Positions 34,358-45,943 are shown, counted from the first letter of the stretch. The stretch is 64,000 bases of DNA from Curvularia sp. ZM96 (GCA_022457065.1 JAJGBQ010000002.1:3038001-3102000); one strand, 5' to 3'. Notes: a model not told the origin generated them from the letters alone. Numbers and translations are program-made.

Positions 34358-35081
34358 CGGTGGCCGTTTGGGGGTAGGGTAGTGGTGATGAGAAGCTCGA
34401 TCTAGGTCGGCCTGAGGCTCGTCGGCGGCAATGGCAGCGAGCGAGAGAAGCAAGTGAAAATCTGCAGGAGACGAGGCGTGTTAGCATACTAGTGGGAAGG
34501 GTGCGAAGCGATGGTGGGTGGTGGAGAGAGGTGGAGTGAGGGCAGGGTCGCAAGACGGAGGGCGGGCTGGTGGAGGCCAGGAAGGGAGCGGGAGCGGGAG
34601 GATCAAGGGAGGCGGCATTGGAGCAGCGGGCTGGGAGGCCTTTGTGTTGGGCGGAGGCGGAGGTGAATGGAGCAGCCGTACCTGGGATGAAAGGAAACGG
34701 GAGAAAGTATTAAACGGGGTACGTGGAAAGAAACGTCGTCGTCGTCGAGCGCTGGGGAAGGCTGTCGTGAATTCGACGGAGATGGCAGCGTGTACCAAGC
34801 CTCCCGAGCAGACCCTCAGGCGTGCATTGGTCGAAGTACGAGGGTCGGTCGTCTGCTGCTGGAAACGACGAGCGATTCAAGAAGCAAGCAGAAAAGGAAA
34901 GGAATCGGTCGAGGGAGTGTGTGGTAGGTAGGGTTGGCGGTCGCGGTGAAGAGTTGAGGTTGTCAGGCAAAGGGGCCGCACTAGTCTGGGAGCACGCACG
35001 GGCGCGGTGCTAGGAGCGACTCAATTAGCTACTCAGGCCAGACGACAACGGGGCACGTTGGCGGCTTTGGTCTGCTCTCCA

Positions 35082-35105
35082 CGGTCACGGTCACGGTCAC
35101 GGGCG
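35082..35105. repeat. GGTCAC short tandem repeat
   Basis: Four head-to-tail copies of a six-base unit (GGTCAC three times, then a GGGCGT variant), 5' of BNI4. It is short and could be polymorphic. Confidence 0.6.
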
Positions 35106-35601
35106 TGGTGTCAGGGGGTGCCTGAGTCTGTCTATTTCAGAGCAAGCCGTGCCTTTTGGGCGGGCGCGCCGTGGTTTTGGCCTGGGGCTGCCCGAGGCGA
35201 CGGGCGGGCTGCTTACGTAGCCTCTCGAGCTTTGTTTACGCGCGTGCATGGCATTTAACCTGGCATCGAGCCGATCGCCCGTTGTGCTGGATCGACCTCG
35301 GAGACGTTAAGAAAAGGAAGCATGGAGTTTCCGGCACCTCGCTGCCTGCCATGGCAGCTTCACTCGCAACCCCGGCTCGCCCCCCCCGGCCACGGTGCTC
35401 GGGCGCTGCCGGCGCTGCAAAACAAAAGGCGGCCTGGCTACGCTTTTGGCTGGTGTTGCCACTGCTGCTCCGACACCTGTGCCCTGGTGCTCCGGAAGCT
35501 GCTGGCTGCGCGGCAACGGCACACTGCAGAGGGCGACGACGGGCGACGACGGGCCACGGTGACGGCCGCAGGCAATCGGCCGAAGCACCGAGGTTGAGCA
35601 G

Positions 35602-35656
35602 AACAGCGCAGCGCAGCGCAGAGCAGCACAGAGCAGAGCAGAACAGAGCAGAACAG
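35602..35656. repeat. Degenerate GCAGC/AGCAGA simple repeat
   Basis: About 55 bp made of the units GCAGC, GCAGA, AGAGC and AGAAC in tandem. It makes both strands free of stops, and so produces the long spurious frames at this place. Confidence 0.75.
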
Positions 35657-38600
35657 CGTCGTCTGGCCATGTCGCAGGGTCTGCTGGAATTTGCGCCGCG
35701 GCAGCGAGTCTGTGAGTGGGGAATGAATGCCATGGGATGCAGGCTGCTGGCGAATGGCAAAGTGCTTTGACGCGTGAAGGCCAAGCAAATACGACGCGAT
35801 CTGGTAAACACTCAGGCAATGGCCTTTGAGGGCAGCCAATCCGCGCAGGGCGGCCGGGCGACCCACCCGACGCATCTGCGGCTGAGCGTTTGCAGCAGCG
35901 GATGAATGGCCGTGGGATGCATGCGTCGAGTCGCTGCGATAAGAAGGCCGGACCCCGCAAGGCCATGGCATGGCGTTGCCGTTGGCCGCTGGAATGGCCG
36001 CCGTTCACAGGGTCTGCCATCCATCCGCACCGTACACAGCGCCCGCCATATCTTAACCTCGTACCGCACAGTACATACATAGCACATACATACCCTGCCC
36101 CTATTGTTGCTGCTCTCGCCCTCGCTGCTCATGCTTCCCACGCCCGTGTCCGCCAAGCCATGTGGGGAAGCCCACCAACGAGCATGCTGGGGACATGAGA
36201 TGAGGTGCGTTTGATTTGCATGCACCGCACATGCCGTCATTTGCTGCCAGATGAAGCCGCAATCAGTGCGAAACCCGCCGTCTCTCCAGCATGCCGTCCA
36301 GCTGCCCTTAGTCGTCTTGCAACCACACCCACTGCAAAAGCGCGGTTGTGGTTGCACCACTCACAGCCTGCCCCACCTTCCACCTGCCATGACGCGATCG
36401 CCCCCCCAGTCGCCATTGCCGTTTTCGGCTGCCAGCCCAATCGCCGCTGCCTCCTACTACACACTAGGAGCTCTCTCTCACAGCCGCTCTTTGCTCTCGT
36501 TACCACTCAATCCTCATCCCGCAAGCCAAGTCTCCTGCTCCCATCTAGTCTCCTGCAATCACCTGTCGCGTCGCTACGCTAGCCATCCAATCTGGCGGAA
36601 TACGGCACGTAATCGGCCCATGTCCTGTCTGGTCGCGCCACCTCCAACATGCTGTTATACCACCGCCCCAGACCTCGGGCTGTGCCGATGAGCGTTGCAA
36701 CTCATGATGCGTCCATGTAAGCACACGACCTGGCCAGCTACCTGTCACTCGCTTCACAGCCTAGCGTTGACTGATTGGCACCATTTCTGCCACTCCACTC
36801 CTTCCGATAGGCTCATTGAGCAAACTTAGTTCCCGTTCCGACACTGAATACACGTTTCCTTTGAGCCATGCCATCCTGTGCCTTGGCTCATTACCCGTTC
36901 AACGCTAGGGCTTTCTCAACTCTTTTCGGACACTAACCGCCAACCACTCTATTCTTCTCCTGCCAGGTGCTGTCTAGACCACCTAGCCCGCTTCACCGGT
37001 GCCCATGCTGCTGCCATTCGCGCCATGTCGACAAGCTTCGTCAAACGCTAGCTAGTACCCGTCTCGAACAGCTGTTCGCTCATCCTGCTGCAGCAACCGC
37101 TGTCTTGTTTCACGACTTGCCAGCACCAACATGACTTGTTCAAACTGGCCTGGCCACCCATTTGTCTTTATTTGAGTCCATGGTACCTGATGATTGGCCA
37201 AGTTGGCCTTGGACACTTGCTGCACGGTGCTGTTTCTCCCGGCACCAACAAATGTCTTTCAGTTGCAGACTTGAGATATTGCACTAGCAAATGCAGTCGG
37301 GGAGCACACAATATCCTCTTTCCCTCTCAAACACAACTACACGGCTCCTACGTCTTTGACAATCCGATCCAGCCCCCGTACAGTCCCGCACCCGATGCCT
37401 CCTCTTCTTGTGACCCTGACTCTCTACCATTACCCAACAATACGTCATCCCCACAATGTTGAAAAGTCAACACAGATCAAGCGTCGAGCTACGACCACGT
37501 CCATATCCACTGTCTTGGTAAAAGCCGTTTCAGATCTCGGATCATGGATGCCTCTTCATGATCTACGAGGCCCATGTGTGTATCACAGCTACCCGCTGCT
37601 AAATGACGCGTAACGAGCACTCTAGACCTTCTGGACGGCCGGTTTTCCATCTGGGCATCGCCCCAACAGCAGATACTGTACCTAGCCGCGCCCGCGCCAT
37701 CGATCTGAAACGCGGCACATCGAAAACTAAGAGTGGGGCTCGCGCTTCTTAGCTCTGCTATTATTACTGTGCTTTTTGCAGATCAGCCGTCGCCATTGTC
37801 TTAGCACTCCTCTTAAGTCGTCGGTCGTTTTTGGAACGGCGACTAAGTTTGCGGCCTGACCATGTCGCGTGTAATCACCTTGACATGTTTCAAGGCTGGT
37901 CGGACCTGAGTGCAGGCACGCACGTCCACACAAAACACGAACACCAACAAAAAAGCCAGTGCCCCAACGTGCAAAACATGGGAATCGTAAATCACAATGT
38001 AGAGCCGTCAATCACAAATGCACATCAAATGGCAGCTGGACCAAAAACAGTGAAAAAAGAAACAAAAAAGAGAATGCGAAGCCCATGGGGATCTGCGTTG
38101 AATCTGTTAGTAACATGGATCGAAAGTGCGGTGTCCACGGTGAAAATGCTTACCGAACCCACAACCTTTGGTGTATCAGAGCCAAGGTAAAAGCCGAAAA
38201 CCAACGCGCTACCATTGCGCCAAGGCTCCCATTTAGGAAATATTGAAAACTGTTGCCAATTACAGCTGTTATATCACCCTTGAAAAAGACGTTGCATTGT
38301 CGCGTGTTGTGCTCTGACTTGTTTTGATTTTTTCGACACAAAAAAAAGGAAACAGCGAATCCACAACTGACGAGATCATGCAGCTAAGACCCACTTACAA
38401 CGCATGGTCTAGCCCAGGACGACATGTATGTACGTACGGACAGCCGGCCAGCCGGCCAGCCAGCCATACGAAATGCAGTCCTCATGTCGATCTCAGCACC
38501 CATGTCAGCTTACCCTATGACTATACGCTCCCATGGGAATATGTATGGACGTGTCGTTTCAGCGCAAGGGGATATTCTTTCCTCATCCATGAAGCTGAAC

Positions 38601-39773
38601 CTGACTTGTGCGGTTGGATCCGCGGTCTCGCTCGCCTAACCCTAGCCCAGCACCCTCCTTGCTCAACGGTGCATGTCAGCTAGTTGTTCGTTTTGATGAT
38701 TCGCTTGTTGACATGCAGTTGTAAGCTGAAAGAATACTACAGGCGTATACTCGGCTGTATCTAGGAATCAAAATTACTTATACACAGGGTTTACCGTGCA
38801 AGCGATGCATTGAGTACCTGACGGCAGCGCTAGCAAAAGAAGTCTAACAAAACCTCAGTATCCAACAGATGCGATTGTTTGAATGCGTTCTGGCCCTGTA
38901 TACTCGACTGCGATACCCGAGACATTCTCATGGTCTAGAAGCTGAGTCCGCGTCACCCACGACGCTGGAATCTTTCTGTTGGGACAATAATGTCTCCAAT
39001 CATCGTCAAGAATTAGTCGAGGGAATAGCAAAAAATGCGCATTACCAGGCGTCTGGACGCGTAAACATACATGCGCATTGCAGTTTGTCTGCATACGTTG
39101 GTCCCTGATTCGATGTTCGGCATTCAAAATGAGGAAAATGGTGCCGTAGAATATGCCGCCAGCCACGTGGAGAAATTGTTCCACTACTCTCCAGGTGTGC
39201 GTTGTGTCCGAGACTTTGTAGATGACGTCCTGATGTAAGACTCTGACCTTGCAGAATCTAGATTCAACTAGAACGACTACGGTCTTGCATCGTTGCTGCT
39301 CTCACGCTGTCATGGTAGACACTTCCCCCTCCTCAACCTCAACAAGAAGACACTTAACCGCGGAGCAGCGACATGGCTGTTCAGTGACTCCTCGGGATAC
39401 TGCGTAGCCAAATCCAAACGCTGTTTACGGAACCATAGACCCGGTTCCTCTGCATCAAAACACAACGTCAGAGTCGTCCGTGAGAAGTGGTCCGTAGCCA
39501 CGCGAACCCACTTCCAACGTCCTTGACTAAATCCCGTCTAAGACACCGTTGTCCCGCGGTACATAGCTCCACTCATCAGCAACATAATGTCTCGCTTGAG
39601 AATTCGGCAGTCAGCTCGGTAGAGTATATCCCTACGCGTCATAGATACCGCTGCACATATTGCCACTCAGCATCCGGCTAGCATTGAACAAAATAGTATG
39701 GAGCTGAAAACTCTTGTCAGCCTGAGAAAGTTCTAGTAAAACTCTCCTCCCACTGGCAAAAATTTCACAAAGA

Positions 39774-39780
39774 CAAAAAA
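39774..39780 (-). terminator. Pol III oligo-T terminator of the 5S gene
   Basis: The minus strand reads TTTTTT immediately after the end of helix I of the 5S gene, continuing its last T. This is the usual RNA polymerase III stop signal. Confidence 0.7.
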
Positions 39781-39903
39781 ACATACGACAGCAGGGATTC
39801 GCCAGTGGTCACCCACCTGACTACTAATCCGCCGGTAATCCGTTTAACTAGGGAAGATCAGACGGGGTTCCGTGCTCGCGAGAAAATTCCTATGGTCGTA
39901 TGT
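39781..39903 (-). rRNA. 5S ribosomal RNA (dispersed single gene)
   Basis: On the minus strand the element begins ACATACGACCATAGG and ends CTGCTGTCGTATGT. The two ends pair perfectly to form helix I (nine bases). Inside, CCCCGTCTGATCT and TAGTTAAACGG match the conserved eukaryotic loop and box-A/C control region, and GGTGGGTGACCACTGGCGAATCCC matches the 3' arm. A run of seven T directly after the 3' end is a Pol III terminator. Length is 123 nt, close to the usual 119-121. The 5' third differs from the commonest fungal 5S sequence, but pairing of helix II can still form with G-U pairs. It may therefore be a variant type, as known in Neurospora, or a young pseudogene. Confidence 0.85.
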
Positions 39904-42366
39904 GAAAGAATTTTGGAATACGGTTGTATATGAAGCGATCGGCAGAACGGAACCTGTAGGTACCCGACCCGTTTCTGCAGCTTCTCACATACCGGCTACT
40001 ACATCCATACCATGCCAATCCCACAATTACATGCCCTTTACGCCCTCCAAATAAACTAGTAGAGCCCAAAACACTTTCTCAGATCCCTATAGGGCTCTTC
40101 TCTCTTCAACCTCTCATTTTCAATTACTTGAGAGTATAAGTTTTGGGGAAACTATATAGATAAGTTAAGTCAAAACTTTCTTCTCAAATTCAAACAAGAA
40201 AAGCTCCTACAGACACCAACACCCCAAGCATTAGTATCTAGGTGGTAAGATCAGACTGTTGTAAATGTATTTCGATCTATCCAAAGTCCAGCCGAGTAGA
40301 AGCCAGATAGTAACCTACATTGAAAACTGTAAATATGCAATCTATCAAGTGTTCCTTTCCTAGAGTACGCCTAAATCCATATAGACCTACATATCTATCT
40401 CCCTTGTCTCTGTCAATCTAATACTGCTGCAAGAATTATCAAGCTTAAAATCCTTGCTTGCTAAAGACGTAAAAGACGACTTTAATGCTCAGGGGGGTTT
40501 TGTTTGCAGTGGACTAACAACTTTCTCGTTGTATCCCTGGGGCAGACACATTCTCCTAGTAAATCATCATATCCAAACATCCCTCTCTTCTTGCTGTACA
40601 CTGCGTTACTCGCCCTTCTTCGACACTAATTTTTGGTCTTGTCATGCATGTCTGCTCTGAGTGCAGAACGAGACCTGCTTTGCCAACTAGGTGTAAAGAA
40701 CTCCTTGAGGCTAGAAATTTGAGAGAATGTGAATTGCAGGCCGTGTTGGCCTCCCTGCTAGCCATCACATACACTCTCCCTTTCCTCACTTCCTAATCAT
40801 CACCCTTCATCAAACAACACATGCTGCATCTCCACACAATTGCTAGCGGCACGCGCTCTCCAGCCAAACACAATGATGCCGTTCAAAGAATCGGCATTCC
40901 ATTCAGCGGTTCGCGTGCCTGCTGTTGGACGGCGTCATGGGTGTCAGTGTTGTCTACTGTTTACCCCCAATGGGGCTAGCGCGATACAACTGTATAGCAG
41001 GCACGGATGGTTTCCCACCCAACTCAATCCATCACCTCTACTCTTTCTTTGACGCCGGCGGCGGTGCGGATTTGTTTATGCGGCTGATTCTTTGGCAACA
41101 CAACGGCACTCTCTGCATTCCGAAGCCGAATCGCCTTGTCGACTGGCTTGACGATCACGACCTGGACGAGCTTCGACCGCGACGGTTTTGCTGGGCTGAG
41201 GGTGCTCAGGCTTCGCAGCACCACGGCTGTTTTACTCGATATCCAGCCGACTTTGACGACGGTGGAAGACGCTCTTGGACTTTGAGCAGCTAGAACGAAC
41301 TTGCCAGCATCATGCCTTCTATACATTTTTCTTCTCACAGCTATCGCAACAATTTATTCAAAAAACCTAAAGCACATACAGAAACATCTGTTTCAATCTT
41401 TGAGAATGGCTGCGAATCCTCAGCATGAACTTGGACCTCTCGCTTGGGGTACTATTCGACAGTGCTCACATGCTCTGAAGATGGTTATTACAAGAACCTT
41501 GTCACCGAGATCACGCAGCACAACACGCTATTTGGATAGGAGCATACCCACAAGATACCTGGGTCGCTGACAGCTCCAAGAGTTAGCCACAATGGTAAGG
41601 ATTCACCTCAATCCTACCCTAACCGGGAGTGGCCATAGTTATGTTCGTGGTAGAGGAATTGCTGTTGGAACTGCTGCCGCCACTGGGACGTACTCGCAGT
41701 TGAGTGGCTTGACTTGACGAAAGAAGAGAAGGTCTAATCAAGCCAACCTGGGCTTGGTATATCTACAGGACAGGCCACGGGTTGGTTGTCTCCAATCTGA
41801 AAATTGATACACAGTTATACTAACATGCTGCAGGAAGAGGAAAACCCGGTATTAGCAACAGCTGCAATTGTAGAAACACTTCCTGGAAAATTCTTGCATG
41901 ATCGTGGCTCGCTGCCGTCGCGATACTGATAACCTCAGTTATATTCAATCGATCGATGGCAACACGCTTCGCTTAATTTGGGATATTGTATGCTGCTAAC
42001 ATGACAACAGAGTTCACGCTCATGTTACCGGGTAGCCCACGGAGGCGGCAGTGCTCTTATGACTATATCCGATAGCGTTTCCTTAGGAGCATGTCCAGCT
42101 GCATCTTCTTGGAGACATGGCCAGTAGCGTACCCTTCCGCGCGTATCGATCAGTGCCTTGTCAAGATACAACTGGTCACGCCTACTCGGAACATGCTAGT
42201 ATCAGGGTGGAGCCTCTATTCCCCACGAAGCCCCACAACCGGCGGCTGAACGAAAAGATTTACTCGCAATATATCCCATACGGCATCTCCATCTTCCATC
42301 GAACAAGCAGCTCCTGCCTGTTTCCGACGGTTGCCGTTCGTTTCCGGACGATTCCGATCAAGACCG
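39904..42366. other. 2.5-kb tract between 5S rRNA and tRNA-Gly
   Basis: No supported coding sequence. The part from about 40,050 to 40,800 is clearly richer in A and T than its surroundings, with many TATC/GATA words. It could be a decayed repeat, but I find no terminal repeats or protein remnant. The part 40,840-42,100 has short unrecognised frames only. Confidence 0.5.
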
Positions 42367-42461
42367 CATCGGTGGTTTAGTGGTAAAATTAGCCGTTGCC
42401 ATTCATCTCCAGCAGATGAGCGACGTCGGCTAGCCCCGGGTTCGATTCCCGGCCGATGCAT
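42367..42461 (+). tRNA. tRNA-Gly(GCC) with an intron
   Basis: The acceptor arm GCATCGG pairs with CCGATGC. The A box reads TGGTTTAGTGG and the B box GGTTCGATTCC. The anticodon stem is AGCCG/CGGCT, and the loop TTGCCA holds the GCC anticodon. About 24 bases inserted after the base following the anticodon are the tRNA intron; they contain their own hairpin (TCATCT-CCAGC-AGATGA). TTTTTT right after the 3' end is the Pol III terminator. The total is 95 nt, leaving about 71 nt after splicing. Confidence 0.95.
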
Positions 42462-42904
42462 TTTTTGCGTTTGCTGCGAGCAGTGCGAATGGGAGATTTC
42501 GTGCTGAGAGGTGCCTTTGAAGTTGGGGGTGAGCGAGTTTTTTGCTAGTTCGGAGGGCCTGCACGGAAGAGATATGTTGTGGACAGTTTCGGTATCAAGG
42601 GTATTTCTAGGGGATACTGGTTTCGACGAAATGATTGATTTGAGGCAAGTACACAATATTCAAAAATACAGTTTATTCCTTCATGCTTGGTTGTACTTGT
42701 CACACCCTGCTTGATACCAAATAATTTTGGTCGAAACCAGTATGTGGCATTTGAATGATAGCCATTGAGACTGATGTATATGATTTGCTCTTCAAACACC
42801 CCTCGAATGGATAGAAAAAATAAGCAACAAGTTTGGCGCAAAGATACACTTCATCTAGTGCTATACTCGCAACTTTCCTCTATTACTATCCAACATCTCC
42901 CACC
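42462..42904. other. Spacer between tRNA-Gly and the b5-like gene
   Basis: It holds the tRNA terminator (TTTTTT from 42463) and the 3' flank of the b5-like gene. It also contains two pairs of inverted repeats, 42614-42627/42730-42743 (14 bp, perfect) and 42591-42599/42710-42718 (9 bp), in interleaved order; see findings. Confidence 0.6.
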
Positions 42905-43815
42905 CTAATCATACTTCCTCACCGGCCTCCCCTTCTCCGCCTGCTCGCACAACCCCCTCTTCGGCATCTTGTCCAACCACCCCTCCTCCCTCTTAACGTA
43001 CCCAACCTTCCGATACGCCTTTCCCTTGTCCCCCCTAAACAACTTATGCCAGCCCTCCAGGCCCTCTGCGACCTGTTTCCTCGCATTCCTCAGTTCCTGC
43101 GCATGCCGATTCTTCAGTTCACCCTTTGAAAGCTTCTTCCTCTTCGCGGCCTTTTCCATCTCCACAGCGCGCTCTTCAGGCGTGAGCGACGCTTTTTCTT
43201 CAGGGTCAACGGGCATGTACATTTGCTCCACGCCGCGGAGATCAGGGACCGAGTCTTCTGCGAAGCAGCCTGTCAAAAAGGCGCGCGCGGCGTCTTTGCC
43301 GGCGAAGAAGTGGTATGAGCCGCCGGGGCCGTAGGTGCTGGGGGAGATGGAGACGTCGTAGATTGTGCCGTTGAGGGCGAGGTAGATTGGTTTTTTGGGG
43401 TCCGAGCCGTCGTATAGGGCGAGTTCGGCGTCGGTGAGGACGACTTCGCCTTGCTGTTGTGTCGAGTTAGTGGTGGGCGGTATGGGGGGAACTAGGAAGG
43501 GGGGTTTGGACGTACCATTAGACTCTTCCATTCTCGCGCCCGTGTCCACCATGGATTGTAGCCCCAGGTCATGCTCTCGCCGCTGGTGCTGAGATAGCTC
43601 AGGCCGCAGCTCAGTAGCACCAGGCCGCCTAGTATACGCAGGACGTCGAGGACGGACAGGCTGTTGGACGTGGCCTCGGCTTGCTCTTTGACTGCTTGCT
43701 TGAGCTCTGCTTTCTCCTTTGCGGCCGTCAAGTCCGGGACTCCAGCAGATGATATTGCTGCATCGGCTGGCGCATTATCCTTTGCGGGACGGCGGTACCG
43801 CTGCGACGAGGACAT
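42905..43815 (-). CDS. Membrane-anchored cytochrome b5-like haem-binding protein (MAPR type)
   Basis: Two exons, 43815-43516 and 43453-42905, give 282 aa. The first 45 residues are polar and charged. One transmembrane helix follows (SVLDVLRILGGLVLLSCGLSYL). The haem-binding domain begins LTDAELALYDGSDPKKPIYLALNG and continues with SPSTYGPGGSYHFFAGKDAARAF. That is the membrane-associated progesterone receptor (MAPR) version, in which tyrosines rather than two histidines bind haem. The C-terminal 100 residues are Lys/Arg/Glu-rich, probably helical, ending VRKYD. The likely site is the ER, with the haem domain in the cytosol. Yeast Dap1, of the same family, activates P450 sterol enzymes. This protein is longer than Dap1, so orthology is not certain. 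It lies 739 bp from GTR2, in the same direction. Confidence 0.85.
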
Positions 43816-44554
43816 GGTGGTGGTATGGTAGTGATGATGGGGTGCGCCTTGGGACTTGCGCAGGTTTGAAGGGGAGGCGTGGAATTAAAGAAATGATGAT
43901 CTTAGCTACGCAATCTTAAATTCACCGTTAGTCTATACGCGGTCTTGCAACTAGCAGCGCAGGAAAAACGGATACATGTAGACAAAATGCCATACCTGTT
44001 CACAATTGCCTTGTGTTGAACAGCACTGCGCATATGGCAAGCGGCTCAGGTACAAAGGTGCAATGCTCGTCCCCTAAGCCAGAAACTGATTTAGCAAACC
44101 TTACGAAGACGTGTCCGCAAGACCAACCAAGGTGGAGTGCGCGTAATGCGGAGGAAATAGATTGCTCCTCGCGTGGTGTAGTTGCATCGGAAGTAACGCG
44201 CATTCTGGTTCCGATGATTGGGCCGTCCGCTCCGGAATCCCGGCTGATGTCATGTGGCCAATGCTCTTTTACTAGGTACTGCGACAAAGGTCATAGAACT
44301 CGGCGAGGTGAGGTGTTGACCGCGAGTTGATCTCAAATTGCGCGAGTAAACTGAACTTGACACATGTGTATTGTGTGGACATGTCTGGACGGCAACTTCA
44401 ATCAAGCGCTTTCAAGTATTTCTTATCATACAAGTACACCGCATTTCTAAAACCGAACCATATCCATCAAACGCTCATCGCGGTAATCAGTGCCACTAAA
44501 TATGTACAGCAAATCTGCAACACTTGGTCTCATGTCCAGATGCCAAGGTTGTGA
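43816..44554. other. Intergenic, no supported gene
   Basis: The promoter side of the b5-like gene and the 3' flank of GTR2. Frames of about 100 codons on both strands at 44,000-44,330 overlap each other and show no known domain. Confidence 0.55.
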
Positions 44555-45943
44555 TCATTGGTCCAAAATGTCGTGAATGTTACGAATCTCGACCTGTGCC
44601 TCTCGGTCGCTCTTTGGAAAAACTTGTTTCAGACCGGCCTGGAAGACTCCAACGTTGTAGTCGATGAGAGCCTTCTTCTCTGCCGGGTTGTCCTGACCCA
44701 TTATGCACACTAGTGCGAGGTACCTGCTAAGCGTCAGCACGCAATTCTCAAATACTCATGGTGATGACCTACTTGTTAATCTCCCGCAAGTAGAGATACC
44801 GGCTATTCTTCTTCTCCATGGTGATCAGGCTCTCGGCGTCATTGTTGCCCATCTCGCTCTCATTGTCTCCATCATCAGGCCGGTCCCAGCCGTAAATCTC
44901 ACTGACATCAATAACTACATCAATGTAGTCCGAGCAAATCTCATAGCTGCCGATATCGGTTGGGCTCGTGTCGCTTGCAATGTAGATCTTGCTCATGATG
45001 TCAAAGAGATAGGCCTTCTCGATATTACAAGCTCCACACAAGTTGTTGAGCAACGCCTCGAGGGTGGGTAGTTGCGGGATGAGTTTTTGGATGACTTTGC
45101 TGAAGGCCTCGAAGATGGACTGGTCGTATATGGATGTCTGGTAGAAGGATATAGGTGCCTGCTCATAGCCGTGATCTGAGAGTTCGTCTTGCACTCGTTG
45201 AATGATGTCGCGGAACGTGTCACCGCGGAAGTCATCTGACAGTCCGTCGACTTTGTGAACAAACACCTCGACGTTGATGTTGGGATATGATTGCTGCAAG
45301 TTGAGAATGGTCATGTTGAGTCGGGCAATGGCATCGAGATACTCATCCTGTGCGTCAATGACCCAGATCAGAGCACCAATTTCTTCAAAGATGTTGTCGG
45401 TATCGAAAGCTGGATCAAAGTAGTCCAAATGGCCTGGAAGATCCCATACTTGGAAGTCCATGAAGGAGCTGTGAAATTGTTCAGTACAGCAGCACATGAT
45501 GTGCAGACACAAACTTACTGCATAGACTCCTTCTTGATCCTGTAGGTGGTCTCTAGGTACAAGGTCTCACTGGGTGGCAGCTTGTGGAAAACGACACTTG
45601 ATATTGACGACTTTCCACTCCTGTAACATCATCAGCATCAGAACCATAGTGCACACTCCACAAACACGTACCTTCGCTGACCCATAAGTAGCAGTCGGGG
45701 TTTGCCATCTCCGGCTTTGCTGTTGGGCACGCGACCCGTGTGGTACTGGGGCGAAAAGTCAACCGGCGGTTGTTCGGCGTTCGGCAAGTCCTGTAAGAAG
45801 CGATCCATCGTTAACTGTGCACTTGGCTTGAGAAGTGATGAGCTAGCTGAAGTCTGGGTTTTTTCTCCGCCGCTCTCCCGGGTGATATTGCGCGCCGCAT
45901 CGACCGCTGCCGAGCGTTGCTGGGAAAGGAGACGGCTCTCCAT
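44555..45943 (-). CDS. GTR2: Rag-family GTPase Gtr2 (RagC/D homologue)
   Basis: Gtr2 pairs with Gtr1 on the vacuole membrane, where the EGO complex passes amino-acid signals to TORC1. Four exons, 45943-45672, 45620-45519, 45468-44773 and 44723-44555, give 412 aa. The P-loop GQRRSGKS (88-95) is split by the first intron. SSVVFHKLPPSETLYLE and MDFQVWDLPGHLDYFD (switch II, G3 as WDLPG) follow, then VEVFVHKVDGL with the HKVD guanine motif. The C-terminal roadblock half includes KAYLFDIMSKIYIASDTSPT. RagC/D rather than RagA/B is supported by WDLPG and by the AEKKALIDYNVGVFQAGL end. An 87-residue Ser-rich N-terminal extension precedes the P-loop; an internal Met at about residue 46 is another possible start. 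Confidence 0.93.

Larger units (their letters stand above)
34358..39780. other. 5.4-kb tract without protein genes
   Basis: The long region upstream of BNI4. From about 34.5 to 36.7 kb it is GC-rich, with overlapping open frames on several strands at once (up to 257 codons). That is what GC-rich low-stop DNA gives by chance, and none has a domain. Simple repeats occur at 35082-35105 (GGTCAC units), 35602-35656 (GCAGC/AGAGCAGAAC units) and 38441-38465 (CAGCCGGC units). From about 36.8 kb the base composition becomes ordinary, with no recognisable feature. Confidence 0.5.

Noticed and set aside
35156..36080. Overlapping frames of 191-257 codons on both strands
   Set aside because: They overlap one another in GC-rich repeat DNA where stops are rare. 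Alternative start codons and Ala/Arg/Cys-rich composition point to chance.
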